64,000 nt of DNA from Pedobacter panaciterrae (GCF_013204795.1 NZ_JABMKW010000020.1:1240001-1304000), one strand, 5' to 3'; positions 36,428 through 45,577 are shown, counted from the stretch's first letter. Translations and numbers: made by a program. The notes: generated by a model not told the origin, from the letters alone.

Positions 36428-37311
36428 GTGAAAACACTAATTACCCTTATATTATTATTTCTAACATCTTTTCAAACGTTCGCTCAATTCGACTATGAAA
36501 TATACGAAGCTTTGACATCGAAGGAACGCCTAGGCCTAAATAGAAAGACTAAACAGATAATAGAATTCCAATCCGAAAAAGGTGGAAAGAAAACTAAAAT
36601 TTCTACACACCAATTTTTAAAAAATAGTTTTCCTGAAGAGATTATACAGTTTGACAAGCAAGGAATGATTTCAGCAAAGAAGAATTTTGTATATACCTCA
36701 GCGGGGAGTTTAAAAAGTATAGAGACCTTTAAAATTGTCACACCCATGAAGCATCAACCGAGTTCATGGTAAACCAAACTGAAAATATTGTAAACTATAT
36801 TGAATACGGGTATAGTTCTTATGATGGTGACAAAATACTTCTAAGGAAGACTTTTTTAGATTACAATCCAAACGGAACTTTGAAAGAAATAGTTAAGTTT
36901 GAAGAACAAGGAAATACAAGTGAAGTAAATTTTTATGACCAATCCGGTTCCCTGATAAAAACACTTTATAACATGCCTGGTTTACGGGAAACAAAAATTG
37001 AATATTTGTACAGTAAAGACAGTACAAGAATGTTGGAAAAACACTATGAAGATGAAAAAAAGGTTTATTCGACAATAACACATCGGTATAAAGATAAAAA
37101 GGAGGTAGAAAGAGTTGACACATCGACCTCAGAAAAGCCTTTTTACTGGAAATATGATAAAAATGGAAAAGTAATAGAGACAAACGAGAACTTTTTCAAC
37201 ATACTCTATTTCAAATACGATTCCGAAGGACGTTTGACTAATAAAATAGTAGAGGTACATTTTTCTGATTCAGATGAAAAAGATCTTCCAAAAAATAGAT
37301 TTCTTTTATGA
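36428..37311 (+). pseudogene. Frameshifted secreted protein of unknown family
   Basis: The first frame (GTG at 36428 to TAA at 36772) encodes a signal peptide (MKTLITLILLFLTSFQTFAQ) and about 95 mature residues. The second frame (to 37311) continues the same kind of protein, with repeated strand phrases such as YIEYGYSSYDGD, FLDYNPNGTLKEIVKFEEQG and FKYDSEGRLTNKIVE. The two overlap out of frame near 36740-36770, and the upstream codons of frame 2 (THEASTEF) read naturally, so one base has been gained or lost there. A second shift near 37300 would restore an ending YEYDAF up to 37327. The protein was probably periplasmic or surface-exposed with YD-like strands. Confidence 0.7.
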
Positions 37312-37588
37312 GTATGATGCCTTCTGAAATTAAAAGCAGAAGTGGTGTGAATTAGGGCCAGCTTTGAGAATTAGCTAACAAGATCAATATACGCAGACGT
37401 TTCGTGGCGGCAACATATGAAATAATCCCCAGGTAATTTATATCTTGTTGAATATACTACCAATCGAGCATCTCTTTACTATCATTTAACAGTTTAAGAA
37501 AATGAATTTGGCCGAGAAAGCGCAATTTTCAAAAGATTTGTCTGGATAGAAAAATATAAAAAATAATACTGAGCTTTACTGCTCAAAA

Positions 37589-37969
37589 ATGAATTTCAAA
37601 ATCTCCATAGTATATATTGTCATAGTTATAACTTTGATTCAACTAAGTTGTTCAGATGCTTCTAAGGAAATGATACCTGGCAGATATAGCATGAATGGAA
37701 ATAGTATAGATTCTATTTTTATTTATAATAACGGCACATATAAACAGAAGTATATTGCATCGGATGCAAACATTTTTTATAATAGTGGTAGTTGGAGATT
37801 TAACGTCACAAGAATTGTCTTTGACGATTTTATTTTTTTTAATGACCAAGGGCCGAAAAATAGACGAGGTGGGTATTGGGATTCTGAAGTGCGGTTAGCA
37901 AACAAAAAAGAAGTGAGACTAATTTATTCTTCTGAGGATGACATCTATTATTACAAAGACGAAAAATAA
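37589..37969 (+). CDS. Small putative lipoprotein, 126 aa
   Basis: A hydrophobic leader followed by LIQLSC places the lipid anchor at Cys21. The mature part starts with PGRYSMNGNSIDSIFIYNNGTYKQK, an 8-stranded-lipocalin-like opening with Trp/Gly motifs (NSGSWRF), and ends in an aromatic, charged tail. No named family. Probably periplasmic. It stands alone 260 bp downstream of the frameshifted gene and is bounded on both sides by short degenerate repeats. Confidence 0.6.
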   Translation: MNFKISIVYIVIVITLIQLSCSDASKEMIPGRYSMNGNSIDSIFIYNNGTYKQKYIASDANIFYNSGSWRFNVTRIVFDDFIFFNDQGPKNRRGGYWDSEVRLANKKEVRLIYSSEDDIYYYKDEK

Positions 37970-38161
37970 AGATTGGCTTATTTACTGCCAGAAATATAGT
38001 GGCGAAGAACTAAATTCGGTCCCAATATGGAACCAGGTTCTGCGAAAGTGGTGGCCACATACGGAATAATCCTCAGGGAAGTGTGATAAAACAAATTCTG
38101 TTTAAATTAGCACAAAAAACCGACAACCACAAAACAGATCAGTTATTAAAAATCAAAATCA

Positions 38162-38281
38162 ATGCTCCTCAAGTCAAAAATTATTTTGATCTTATTATGG
38201 GTGCTCAGTTTAGCCAATATAAACTGTAAAAAATCTGATGTACCAAAAAACGGCAGAACACCTTCGGTTGAAGAACCTTAA
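38162..38281 (+). CDS. Tiny lipoprotein-like ORF, 39 aa
   Basis: ATG at 38162 opens 39 codons: a hydrophobic leader MLLKSKIILILLWVLSL, then ANINC with Cys24 as a possible lipid anchor, then 15 polar residues and TAA. It is either a genuine very small lipoprotein or the surviving 5' end of a larger one. The remaining sequence of the 37970-38356 gap contains a degenerate repeat at about 38039-38070 and nothing else recognisable. Confidence 0.4.
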   Translation: MLLKSKIILILLWVLSLANINCKKSDVPKNGRTPSVEEP

Positions 38282-38356
38282 CATAGAACTATGGTTGTCA
38301 TTGCACCCTCTTATCTCTGCATTTTCTTTATACTTTCATTTCGTTTAACACCTTAT

Positions 38357-38752
38357 TTAACGAGTTTGATATTCGATACTTTGATTGGGGGAAATACCGA
38401 TTGAATATTTTCCATCTCCTAGATCATTGGCCGTCCAAACGAGCCAAGATGAGCCGGTTTTTTTAATTTTTACCATTACGATATCCTCTAGATCGATGAA
38501 TATCAGGTTTGTGTTTGGCCAAGATTCCTTTTCGTCAAACATTCGCAGAAATGTACCTTTCCCTGATGAATAGAAAAAGGCACCAAAGAATTTCCCTTTT
38601 AGTAGTTGATTGAGCTTGTCCGAACTCGTTTCAATACTATAAATCTTTACAATACCATCAAAAGCTGTTTCATTTTCCAATTTCCGTTTAAATGTAATAC
38701 CGTTAATTTCTGCAAATGAGTTGTATTTTTCAGACTTGTAGTTGAATTGCAT
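38357..38752 (-). CDS. Hypothetical protein, 131 aa
   Basis: This small soluble protein with many beta-strand patterns opens with MQFNYKSEKYNSFAEINGITF and contains LNQLLKGKFFGAFFYSSGKG and GSSWLVWTANDLGDGKYSIG. No signal peptide or catalytic motif is seen. It lies 40 bp downstream of the DUF416 gene on the same strand, so co-transcription is likely. Composition and setting are those of the surrounding immunity-type genes. Family unknown. Confidence 0.6.
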   Translation of the reverse strand: MQFNYKSEKYNSFAEINGITFKRKLENETAFDGIVKIYSIETSSDKLNQLLKGKFFGAFFYSSGKGTFLRMFDEKESWPNTNLIFIDLEDIVMVKIKKTGSSWLVWTANDLGDGKYSIGISPNQSIEYQTR

Positions 38753-38792
38753 ATCTTAAAATAAATTAGGCATGATTCGCAATTGATTCGAT

Positions 38793-39302
38793 TTAATTTT
38801 CAATAGTATTTGCTAATAATCCTAGTTGGTAAGTCCATTCAATAATTATATCCTTGTGATTCTCCAGCTCTTCATCTGTCAAATTTGGATCTGCCTCACT
38901 CAGTTCAAAATCAATTGTATCTGTCATATAGGTGCTAATGTTGAATATATGACTAACATCTCCATCGCATAGATATTCAAGCAATTCATAAACAGCACAA
39001 GAAGCATTTAGCGCATAGCTCCCATCAAAATCACCAAAGTCATCCATATCTGGAATATTTGGTTCTACTTTATCAAGGTAATTTTGAATCTCAAAATTAT
39101 TTTGATCAAATCCTTTACTTCTTTTACAAAAGTCAATAGAGTTCTTTAATACTTCAACATCGCCCCAACTATGATTTTTCGAAAACGATGCATATTTTGG
39201 TAACAGCCGTTCGCAAATGTCCAGGCCAAAATCTATAAGCGCATCTGAACTTGCTTTATCTACTTCTACATTAAATAATGTTATAAATTCTGGACGTGTC
39301 AT
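38793..39302 (-). CDS. DUF416 (YjaG-like) family protein
   Basis: This 169-residue acidic helical protein starts at MTRPEFITLFNVEVDKAS; a longer frame adds 16 residues unlikely to be real. It shows the DUF416 features: CERLLPKYASF and WGDVEVLKNSIDFCK in the first half, then a Gly/Ala-rich helix SYALNASCAVYELLEYLCDGD and ADPNLTDEELENH. The E. coli relative YjaG has no firm function; in Bacteroidota these proteins occur within immunity arrays. Upstream of the 131-residue gene, probably in one transcript. Confidence 0.75.
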   Translation of the reverse strand: MTRPEFITLFNVEVDKASSDALIDFGLDICERLLPKYASFSKNHSWGDVEVLKNSIDFCKRSKGFDQNNFEIQNYLDKVEPNIPDMDDFGDFDGSYALNASCAVYELLEYLCDGDVSHIFNISTYMTDTIDFELSEADPNLTDEELENHKDIIIEWTYQLGLLANTIEN

Positions 39303-39512
39303 TGTTTTTGCTTCTACTTGTATATTTCGGTAAAAGTGGTTCTTTCCCACTTTTGGTGGTCAATGTGGTGTCAATATTAATCTTTTTCGGAGTAATTCAA
39401 AGCTTGCTCTTCCAAAAGCCCAGAAATCAATGACAAATTTTCTTGGTTATCCTGTTTTTGCTATTAAAGATAAAAAACTGGCCTCAGCTTCAAAGCAGCT
39501 TCATTGTCAGTC

Positions 39513-40562
39513 TCAGTCATAAATAAACTCGCGGAATTCATACTCCTGTTTTCCATACAAACTGACCAGTTCATCAAATTTGTCATCCTTTTTGGAGCTC
39601 CCCATCCTGCAACAAACCCTTTTTACATTTGGATTTTCCAGTACCGGTATTAAATTCTCTGGCTCCTGATTTTGTGCCAGCACATATGTAAATTCTTCCA
39701 GTGCAGGAGCAGATCTTAAACTAAAAAGATCTTTTAGCCCCTTTAAGTTTTCGAGGTATATTCTTCTTAAAGCGGTCAGGTTTTTGAGCTCTGGAACCCT
39801 CTCCACCTGAGGTAATGCCTGAACAAATAAATTCTGCAATCCATTTAATTCTGAAATAAAGGAAAGGTCAGCCAGGCCCCTGATTTGCCATAATTCCAGG
39901 TACTTCAGATTTGGGAGATTTTTTAAGGCATTAAAGTTTTTGATGCCACCAAGTTTAATGTCGACCGACCATAGTTCCTTAAGGTCACTTAAAACCTCCA
40001 GGTTTGGGACAGAGATTGAACGCAAAACAATTCGCTCTAACTTTTTGAGATGGCTTATGGCTTCTATTCCTTTCTGTTGCCCTTCCAGATACAAATATTC
40101 TAAATCTTCGAACCTTGCGATGCTATCTATTCTGGGCTTCTTGGACTTGCTTTGCTGAAGGATCAACTCCCTTACAGATGGGGGAATGTCATTCAAAAAA
40201 TCAAAACTTTCCAGATTAAAAATCCCAACAGAAAGACTGGTCAGATTTTTCAGTTCAGTTACCGCCTCTATCCCTGTCGCCTGATATAAGCAATCGGCGG
40301 TAACCTTAGCCAAGGACGGCATATTTACCAGAAACCTCAGGTCACATCCCTCAATATAATGACCATATACCCTTAAGGTGATATCCTTTCTTTTAGAGAA
40401 GACCAGAAGTTCTAAGTTTTCTATATCCTTTTCAGCAAGAGGTTTTGAAAATTGGATTACATTGGTATTAGGGTTTTCAACAAGTGCTATCAGATCACTT
40501 TCTTTAATTCCCTTCTCAATTTCATATCTGCCACTGATTTCATCTACAGTTCGTATGCTCAT
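39513..40562 (-). CDS. Leucine-rich-repeat protein
   Basis: This 349-residue soluble protein contains about ten leucine-rich repeats of roughly 22 residues between residues 75 and 290, for example FEDLEYLYLEGQQKGIEAI, LKKLERIVLRSISVPNLEVL and LPNLKYLELWQIRGLADLS. The N-terminal 70 residues and the C-terminal 50 (with RVCCRMGSSKKDDKF) are non-repetitive. There is no signal peptide, so it should be cytoplasmic and act by protein binding. LRR proteins of this form occur as immunity or regulatory proteins; no partner can be deduced. Confidence 0.8.
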   Translation of the reverse strand: MSIRTVDEISGRYEIEKGIKESDLIALVENPNTNVIQFSKPLAEKDIENLELLVFSKRKDITLRVYGHYIEGCDLRFLVNMPSLAKVTADCLYQATGIEAVTELKNLTSLSVGIFNLESFDFLNDIPPSVRELILQQSKSKKPRIDSIARFEDLEYLYLEGQQKGIEAISHLKKLERIVLRSISVPNLEVLSDLKELWSVDIKLGGIKNFNALKNLPNLKYLELWQIRGLADLSFISELNGLQNLFVQALPQVERVPELKNLTALRRIYLENLKGLKDLFSLRSAPALEEFTYVLAQNQEPENLIPVLENPNVKRVCCRMGSSKKDDKFDELVSLYGKQEYEFREFIYD

Positions 40563-40777
40563 TTGATTGCGTTAATTTATTGCAATGTATAAGAAAAATA
40601 TATAAATACAACGCAGTCATTAAGAATCACCAGTGGCATCTGACTAAACCTTTGATGTACCTGAGAATGCCGCACACCTGCTTACCAGGATGTATTTACC
40701 AGAATAATTTTAATACTTTAGATCGTCTCAGCACTAAAATTAACGCCCGCATATTGTTTTCGGTTCATACATATAGA

Positions 40778-40889
40778 AGAGGTTATATGAGCCCCTCATC
40801 AATCAGTGGTTTTACCTCTTCAGGAAATAATTCATGCAGAAGCTTCGCCTTCAGTATTGTCTAATTGTGCTAATGATTTCATGATTTTG
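40778..40889 (-). pseudogene. Chimeric relic: RadC 3' end joined to 5' end of a mobile-element gene
   Basis: Bases 40778-40800 match the 3' end of the JAB-type radC at 46976-47000 (GAAGAGGyTATATsAGCCCCTCATC). Bases from about 40800 to 40889 match 48010-48096, the first 29 or so codons of the 123-residue gene at 47723-48094, with a few substitutions and a 3-bp deletion. About 1 kb that separates these two in the intact region is missing. The rest of the 40563-40899 gap holds no gene. Confidence 0.75.
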
Positions 40890-40899
40890 GGCATTGTTG

Positions 40900-41385
40900 T
40901 TAATGCAGATTACCATTTAATCTGATAACTTTGATATCGCTTATCATCCCATTGAGGAACACCGACTTAAGTTTTTTCCTTAAAAAACAGTCCAGGTTAA
41001 TTGGCAAATCATTTTGAACCAACGAATTGTCATACTTTAACTTAAAGCCAAGTAGATCACCATCTAATTCCAAGCAAGAATCTGCTTCAGGAAGCTCTTT
41101 TTTTGAGAACTGGTCAAGCCAATTAGATTTCGTATCAGGTAATTCTTTTGACTCTATTAACTTACCATTAGATAGCTTATAAATGGATATTTTTTTTTCA
41201 GAATAAGACCAAACAAAAGAGACCGAAATGTTAGTAGACTTTATATAAAAAGCATTACCATTACTTTTATACAAACGCTCAAATAGTCTTCTATTTTCGT
41301 TATTATACAAATTACCTGTCATACTGCAAGACAGCATAACCAGCATATGAAGAATTCCAAAAATACAACACACTTTTACTTTCAT
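40900..41385 (-). CDS. Putative lipoprotein, 161 aa
   Basis: A Cys-containing hydrophobic leader ends in MLSC, with Cys20 as lipidation site. The mature protein is basic to neutral, with strand patterns (YIKSTNISVSFVWSYSEKKISIYKL) and an acidic central segment ELPEADSCLELDGD. Unknown family. It is read on the minus strand away from the fused relic that lies 10 bp beyond its stop. Periplasmic, possibly immunity-related because of its neighbours. Confidence 0.6.
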   Translation of the reverse strand: MKVKVCCIFGILHMLVMLSCSMTGNLYNNENRRLFERLYKSNGNAFYIKSTNISVSFVWSYSEKKISIYKLSNGKLIESKELPDTKSNWLDQFSKKELPEADSCLELDGDLLGFKLKYDNSLVQNDLPINLDCFLRKKLKSVFLNGMISDIKVIRLNGNLH

Positions 41386-41647
41386 TTTGTCTGCCTCCAG
41401 TTTTCATAAAGTCCAAATACTTAACATTTATCAATGCTTTATCCTTATTATAAAAAGTACCTGATTTCCTGCTCACCGAATAAACTACTGGCTAGAAATA
41501 CGCTTATGGCTGTAATTGCTATTCAACCAATTTTAAAACAATTTGCCATTATAGTGAATGGGTTTTCCGGTTTAGAGAAATTTGACACACCCTATTCAAG
41601 TATCCCCTATCAAACCACCTCCTTTATACGCTATGTACATTATTCTA

Positions 41648-41952
41648 ATAAGTCCCATGTGCTTAATTACGCTAGTGAATAAAGATATCAGCCACCAATA
41701 AATATATCAAAAATCTATTACTAAAGAAGCAAGCACAATTTTGCACGAATAATAACTAGTTATTTGATTTAGGCTCAATTTGATAAACATCACACCCTTC
41801 CAACGACGTCAACGCGCTAATTAGTTCTTGCGATTCTCTAATGTAAGTTACATCAGAATCATTATTAGTCACAATACACCATTCTTTTGTATCAGGAAAT
41901 ACAGCAGATGGATTATCTCTGATATCTTCCTGAATCCAAAGTTCCTCGAGTT
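41648..41952. repeat. Copy 2 of an island-internal direct duplication
   Basis: This matches 33195-33472 in the same orientation. It carries a 32-bp segment absent from copy 1 (around 41720-41752) directly behind the shared AAAAATCTATTA. The homology ends at GTTCCTCGAGTT, exactly as in copy 1, after which the sequences are unrelated. The rest of the 41386-41755 gap is AT-rich without a gene. Confidence 0.85.
41756..41952 (-). pseudogene. 3' fragment of the gene duplicated at 33276-33998
   Basis: This fragment encodes LEELWIQEDIRDNPSAVFPD and continues without interruption to DVYQIEPKSNN and TAG. It has lost everything upstream of LEELW; the longest frame begins only with a GTG inside unrelated sequence. 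It preserves the intact C-terminus that the longer copy lost by a nonsense mutation, so neither copy is complete. Confidence 0.8.
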
Positions 41953-41982
41953 GCCTTGGGCAATTCACTGACACAGGTCATG

Positions 41983-42165
41983 CTATTCAACCCACCCGAT
42001 TGCACTGCATACCGATGGCACTTCTTTTTCAGTCCATTTGTTTGTTTTTGACGGCCAGACTTTGACGCCTTCCCTATAATTTATGTCGGGTCCCATACCA
42101 CTAACCGAATACACTGGTGATTGCCCGCTTTTTAGTTTAGCCTTGAATGACGAATCAAGGTAATA
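41983..42165 (-). pseudogene. Possible 3' relic of an unknown gene
   Basis: One minus-strand frame is open for about 60 codons and reads like protein: YYLDSSFKAKLKSGQSPVYS, then MGPDINYREGVKVWPSKTNK and EKEVPSVCSAIGWVE before TAG at 41983-41985. A stop codon precedes it and there is no suitable start. It abuts the breakpoint of the duplication. I take it as the C-terminal remnant of another lost gene, with low certainty. Confidence 0.4.
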
Positions 42166-42202
42166 AATACTTATATTTAATTATTAACCATTCTCAATCT
42201 AT

Positions 42203-44503
42203 ATGAAAATCCATTTAACGCTCTTAATTACGCTAACAATTGCAAGTCAAAGCTTTTCCCAGCAACTCCAGGTTAGCAAAAACAGAACTTTTGAAATCAC
42301 CAACAGGACGATTGATACCTTAACAGGCAAAACCGATCAGTCCTTGACCTATGCATTTCGCTCACTCGGCAAAAACCAGGAAGGCAATAATGTTTTTGAA
42401 TGCAGAATCGTAAAAGCACTCATCAAAAATGATAAAAAAGTGTTACTGAATACCGATTCACTGAGAAAAACCAATTTCATGTCAACAGGTGTACTGTTTC
42501 CCATTGCCATGCTTAATAAGCCGTTTACACTAATCATAAACACCAAAGGAAAGGTAATTGTTATAGACGATTTACAGGAACAGCTAAAATCTACACTCAT
42601 CAAATGGAACTTAAATTCTGACATTGAAAAGCAAATACTTAACAACGCAAAGGGCGGGTTTACTGCTGAGATGCAGGGCTTATTCTACCAATTTCCAGAC
42701 AAAGCGCTAACCGCTCAAACCTCCTGGGAAAATAAAGACACCGGTACCAAGTTTAAAATCATCTCAAATAAGGCCGGAGTACTCAGGCTAAATACTGAAG
42801 AAACCCGCGAAGATGGCTCGACCAACAGTTCTAAATACTCATTTGACCCGCAAACCGGTTTAATGCTCAGCCAGTTTTCCAAAACCAATTTCACATCAAA
42901 GGTCAAGAACCTATCCTCGGGAACAGAAAAATCAGTGAAGGGTGAAATCATCAATATGAAGAAGCTCAGTAACGCAACGACGATAACAAAGCCCGACTCC
43001 AATTGGATAAGCATGGCAGTTAAAATGAGCTACTGGAGTGAAGAACTAAAAACCGGCGGAGAATATGATTCTTTAAAGGTGAAAAAGGCCCTAGCAGCAT
43101 TTGGCCCTGAATTTAAAAATGATGCTTATTATGCCGTCAAAAAACTCAGTTTAATCCAGGAGACGCGAAATGACCAAAATTACCAGGTGTATTGGGATGC
43201 GCTGATGGAAACACCAAATGAATACCTTAAAGATGAAAGCAGCCACCTCCATAACAAGTTAGGAACGGCGCTGGAAAAAGGAAGTGCAGCAGATGCCTAT
43301 GCAGTCAGCAAATACTTCTACAATACGCCCTCATTTACGGACTGGGTTCAACAGTCTTTTGCCCAGAATTTCATTGGGGAGTACGATTATCCGGGACGTA
43401 AAGAAAAGGACCGTAAAAGCGCAGAACTGATCCAGATGTTTGTCTCGAATAAAAATCCGGTTTATCGTCAAAAAACAAGGGCATTAAATTTATGGGTAAA
43501 AGCCAAAGCCGACTCAAAAAACACTGCTTTGCAGTTAGAAACTGCAACGGCCTTCAACAAAATGAGCGACCAGGAAATGAAAGAGGGTAACGGCGGTCGC
43601 TACGCATTACTGATGTACAACTTGTTACTCGATGTAAACAAAAAAGGTGCAGCAGATTCTTTATTAAGCGCTGCGATTGTAAAGCTTCAAAAATACACCA
43701 CCGATAGCCTCAACAAAGAACGCTATGAAAGTCAGAACATGCTGGCCCATGCCTATTACTTAAAGTTTCTTTCTGTAGTAAAAACGGATTCCGTTAAAGC
43801 GGTGGCTTATCTGGGAAAAGCATCTGAGTATTCACCAAAAAACAATAAGGAGAAAGCGTATGGTAGTTTTTACGACCGGGTATTCTTAAAATCTAAAGAA
43901 AGCTATCGGGATGACTACATTGATCAGCTCCTGCTCGCTGGCAATGAACTGGAAGCTTTAAAGTTATTAGCAGTTCAAATTAATTCGAGTCCGGAAACAC
44001 TCAGCGACATGCAGAAGCGTTTCGAAACCAAGTTTCCCAGTCGGAGCTTTAAAACCTTTTTTACCGAACACATTATTAGTACCTGGCAGAATGCGCCTGA
44101 ATTTAAGGTAAAAAATATCAATGGCAAGGAGCATACCCTGGCAGATTTCAAAGAAAAATGGCTGGTGCTCGATTTTTGGGGAACCTGGTGCGGGCCCTGC
44201 AAGCAGGAACTGCCTGATGTAAACAAATTCTATACGGAACTGACAGAAGGCAAACATGGTGATGCAAACTTCCTGAGTGTTGCCTGTTACGATACCGAAG
44301 AAAAAGTAAAAGGTTTTTTAGCCCTCAACAAGTACACCATCCCGGTGGCGATGTCTGACAACAAGATAGAGAAGGATTATCAAGTTAGCGGCTACCCTTC
44401 TAAGATCATTATCTCACCAGAGGGGCGTATGCTTAATGTTCAGTTCGGGAAGGACTGGAAAGGGATATTGAAGAAATTCAACGAAATATATGCTAGTAAA
44501 TAA
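42203..44503 (+). CDS. Exported thioredoxin-like (TlpA/ResA) fusion protein
   Basis: The 766-residue exported protein has a signal peptide (about 1-20, ending SQQ). Residues of about 25-260 resemble DUF6263-like lipid-barrel sequences. A long helical middle (about 270-625) has repeat-like character. The C-terminal TlpA/ResA thioredoxin domain (about 630-766) has the active site WCGPC (Cys663 and Cys666) in WLVLDFWGTWCGPCKQEL and the family cis-Pro region SGYPSKIII. It should reduce or isomerise disulfides in the periplasm. It is on the opposite strand to most of the array and is probably accessory cargo rather than an immunity gene. Confidence 0.8.
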   Translation: MKIHLTLLITLTIASQSFSQQLQVSKNRTFEITNRTIDTLTGKTDQSLTYAFRSLGKNQEGNNVFECRIVKALIKNDKKVLLNTDSLRKTNFMSTGVLFPIAMLNKPFTLIINTKGKVIVIDDLQEQLKSTLIKWNLNSDIEKQILNNAKGGFTAEMQGLFYQFPDKALTAQTSWENKDTGTKFKIISNKAGVLRLNTEETREDGSTNSSKYSFDPQTGLMLSQFSKTNFTSKVKNLSSGTEKSVKGEIINMKKLSNATTITKPDSNWISMAVKMSYWSEELKTGGEYDSLKVKKALAAFGPEFKNDAYYAVKKLSLIQETRNDQNYQVYWDALMETPNEYLKDESSHLHNKLGTALEKGSAADAYAVSKYFYNTPSFTDWVQQSFAQNFIGEYDYPGRKEKDRKSAELIQMFVSNKNPVYRQKTRALNLWVKAKADSKNTALQLETATAFNKMSDQEMKEGNGGRYALLMYNLLLDVNKKGAADSLLSAAIVKLQKYTTDSLNKERYESQNMLAHAYYLKFLSVVKTDSVKAVAYLGKASEYSPKNNKEKAYGSFYDRVFLKSKESYRDDYIDQLLLAGNELEALKLLAVQINSSPETLSDMQKRFETKFPSRSFKTFFTEHIISTWQNAPEFKVKNINGKEHTLADFKEKWLVLDFWGTWCGPCKQELPDVNKFYTELTEGKHGDANFLSVACYDTEEKVKGFLALNKYTIPVAMSDNKIEKDYQVSGYPSKIIISPEGRMLNVQFGKDWKGILKKFNEIYASK

Positions 44504-44614
44504 ATACCGGCATTTAATTTTAATTCTTCAATCTTCAGTAGGCTATTATTTAAAATAGTATTGATTAACAAAACACGTTACCTTCAAGCCACTCACCATT
44601 ATAAAATTAACGCC

Positions 44615-44911
44615 ATGATAGTAATGCCTTTATCATCAAATTTTGTTTCCACTCCCATCCTACAATCCAATATCAATGACACCTCTCTCATTAGTGGACT
44701 TATCGGAATCGGAATTTGTATTGCCATTTTTATTGTTTTGCGAGAAGTTGTTATGTGGTATTGGAAGATCAACATCATAGTAACTAATCAAGAGCGACAA
44801 CTAAAAGCCCAACAGGAGACAAACAACTTATTAAGTGAGCAAATTTCATTACTTAGATCCCAAATTGAATTGACTATTGGGCCATCGGAGGACTTCACAG
44901 ATAAAGCATAA
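44615..44911 (+). CDS. Small membrane protein with coiled coil
   Basis: The 98-residue protein starts at ATG 44615 (MIVMPLSSNF); the longer frame would need a TTG. One membrane helix (about 26-48, ISGLIGIGICIAIFIVLREVV) is followed by a charged coiled coil (about 55-85, QERQLKAQQETNNLLSEQIS). Likely inner-membrane with the coiled coil in the cytoplasm. The YbjQ-like gene begins 18 bp after its stop, so the two form an operon. Function unknown. Confidence 0.6.
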   Translation: MIVMPLSSNFVSTPILQSNINDTSLISGLIGIGICIAIFIVLREVVMWYWKINIIVTNQERQLKAQQETNNLLSEQISLLRSQIELTIGPSEDFTDKA

Positions 44912-44929
44912 CACCTTAAATTAAAAAAC

Positions 44930-45577
44930 ATGGCGAGCAAAGATTGTCCAAATTGCAATAAGAAACTTGACGGCATACTTTCATCAAGATATATACTTTC
45001 AAAGCCGTTAACGGATTTTATAAATTCCCAATCCAATAGAACGATGGAAGGATACTGTAGTGATTGTGGAGTTAACGAATATAATGCGATCACCAAAGAT
45101 CTGGAGAGTAGAAAACAGGAATTGGTTAAAAATATAAAGAAGGATCTACATTTAGTGCCAATAATAACAGTACCAAACCCATCAAACTGGGAATATGAAA
45201 TTCTTGAAATTGTTACTGGACAATCGGTAACCGGAACAGGGCTTTTAACCGAAATAGCATCCTCGTGGGCTGATTTTTTAGGTGGACAATCTGAATCACT
45301 AGCCGGGAAGATCTTAAAAGGAGAAAACATTTGCAAAGAGGCTATCCGATTTAGTTGTTTATTATTGGGTGGAAACGCTATAATTGGCACTGACATAGAC
45401 TATTCCGAAGTAGGTGGTGGAAAAGGAATGCTGATGGTCTGTATGTCAGGAACTTCAATCAAGGTTAAAAACTGGACTGAAAAACAAAACGATTTCAAAG
45501 AAAAAATAAATCACCTTGCAGAAAACGCTACAAAACTAGTCGAACTAAAATCTATAAAAATACCCAGTTTATTGTAA
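44930..45577 (+). CDS. Zinc-ribbon plus YbjQ (UPF0145)-like protein
   Basis: The protein has 215 residues. A CxxC...CxxC zinc ribbon occupies the N-terminus (Cys6, Cys9, Cys43, Cys46). Residues of about 85-185 match the YbjQ/UPF0145 fold, a pentameric putative heavy-metal-binding domain: ILEIVTGQSVTGTGLLTEIA, the helix AGKILKGENICKEAIRFSCL and GGNAIIGTDIDYSEVGGGKG. The last 30 residues are a charged helix. The fusion with a membrane-protein partner 18 bp upstream suggests a membrane-associated complex, but no function is known. Confidence 0.75.
   Translation: MASKDCPNCNKKLDGILSSRYILSKPLTDFINSQSNRTMEGYCSDCGVNEYNAITKDLESRKQELVKNIKKDLHLVPIITVPNPSNWEYEILEIVTGQSVTGTGLLTEIASSWADFLGGQSESLAGKILKGENICKEAIRFSCLLLGGNAIIGTDIDYSEVGGGKGMLMVCMSGTSIKVKNWTEKQNDFKEKINHLAENATKLVELKSIKIPSLL

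Noticed and set aside
41434..41682. 82-codon plus-strand ORF in the gap before the duplicated fragment
   Set aside because: No domain, poor composition and overlap with the duplicated non-coding flank.
44788..45396. 202-codon minus-strand ORF opposite the YbjQ-like gene
   Set aside because: The plus-strand frame has a zinc ribbon and YbjQ motifs; the minus-strand frame has none and is Ser/Phe-rich.
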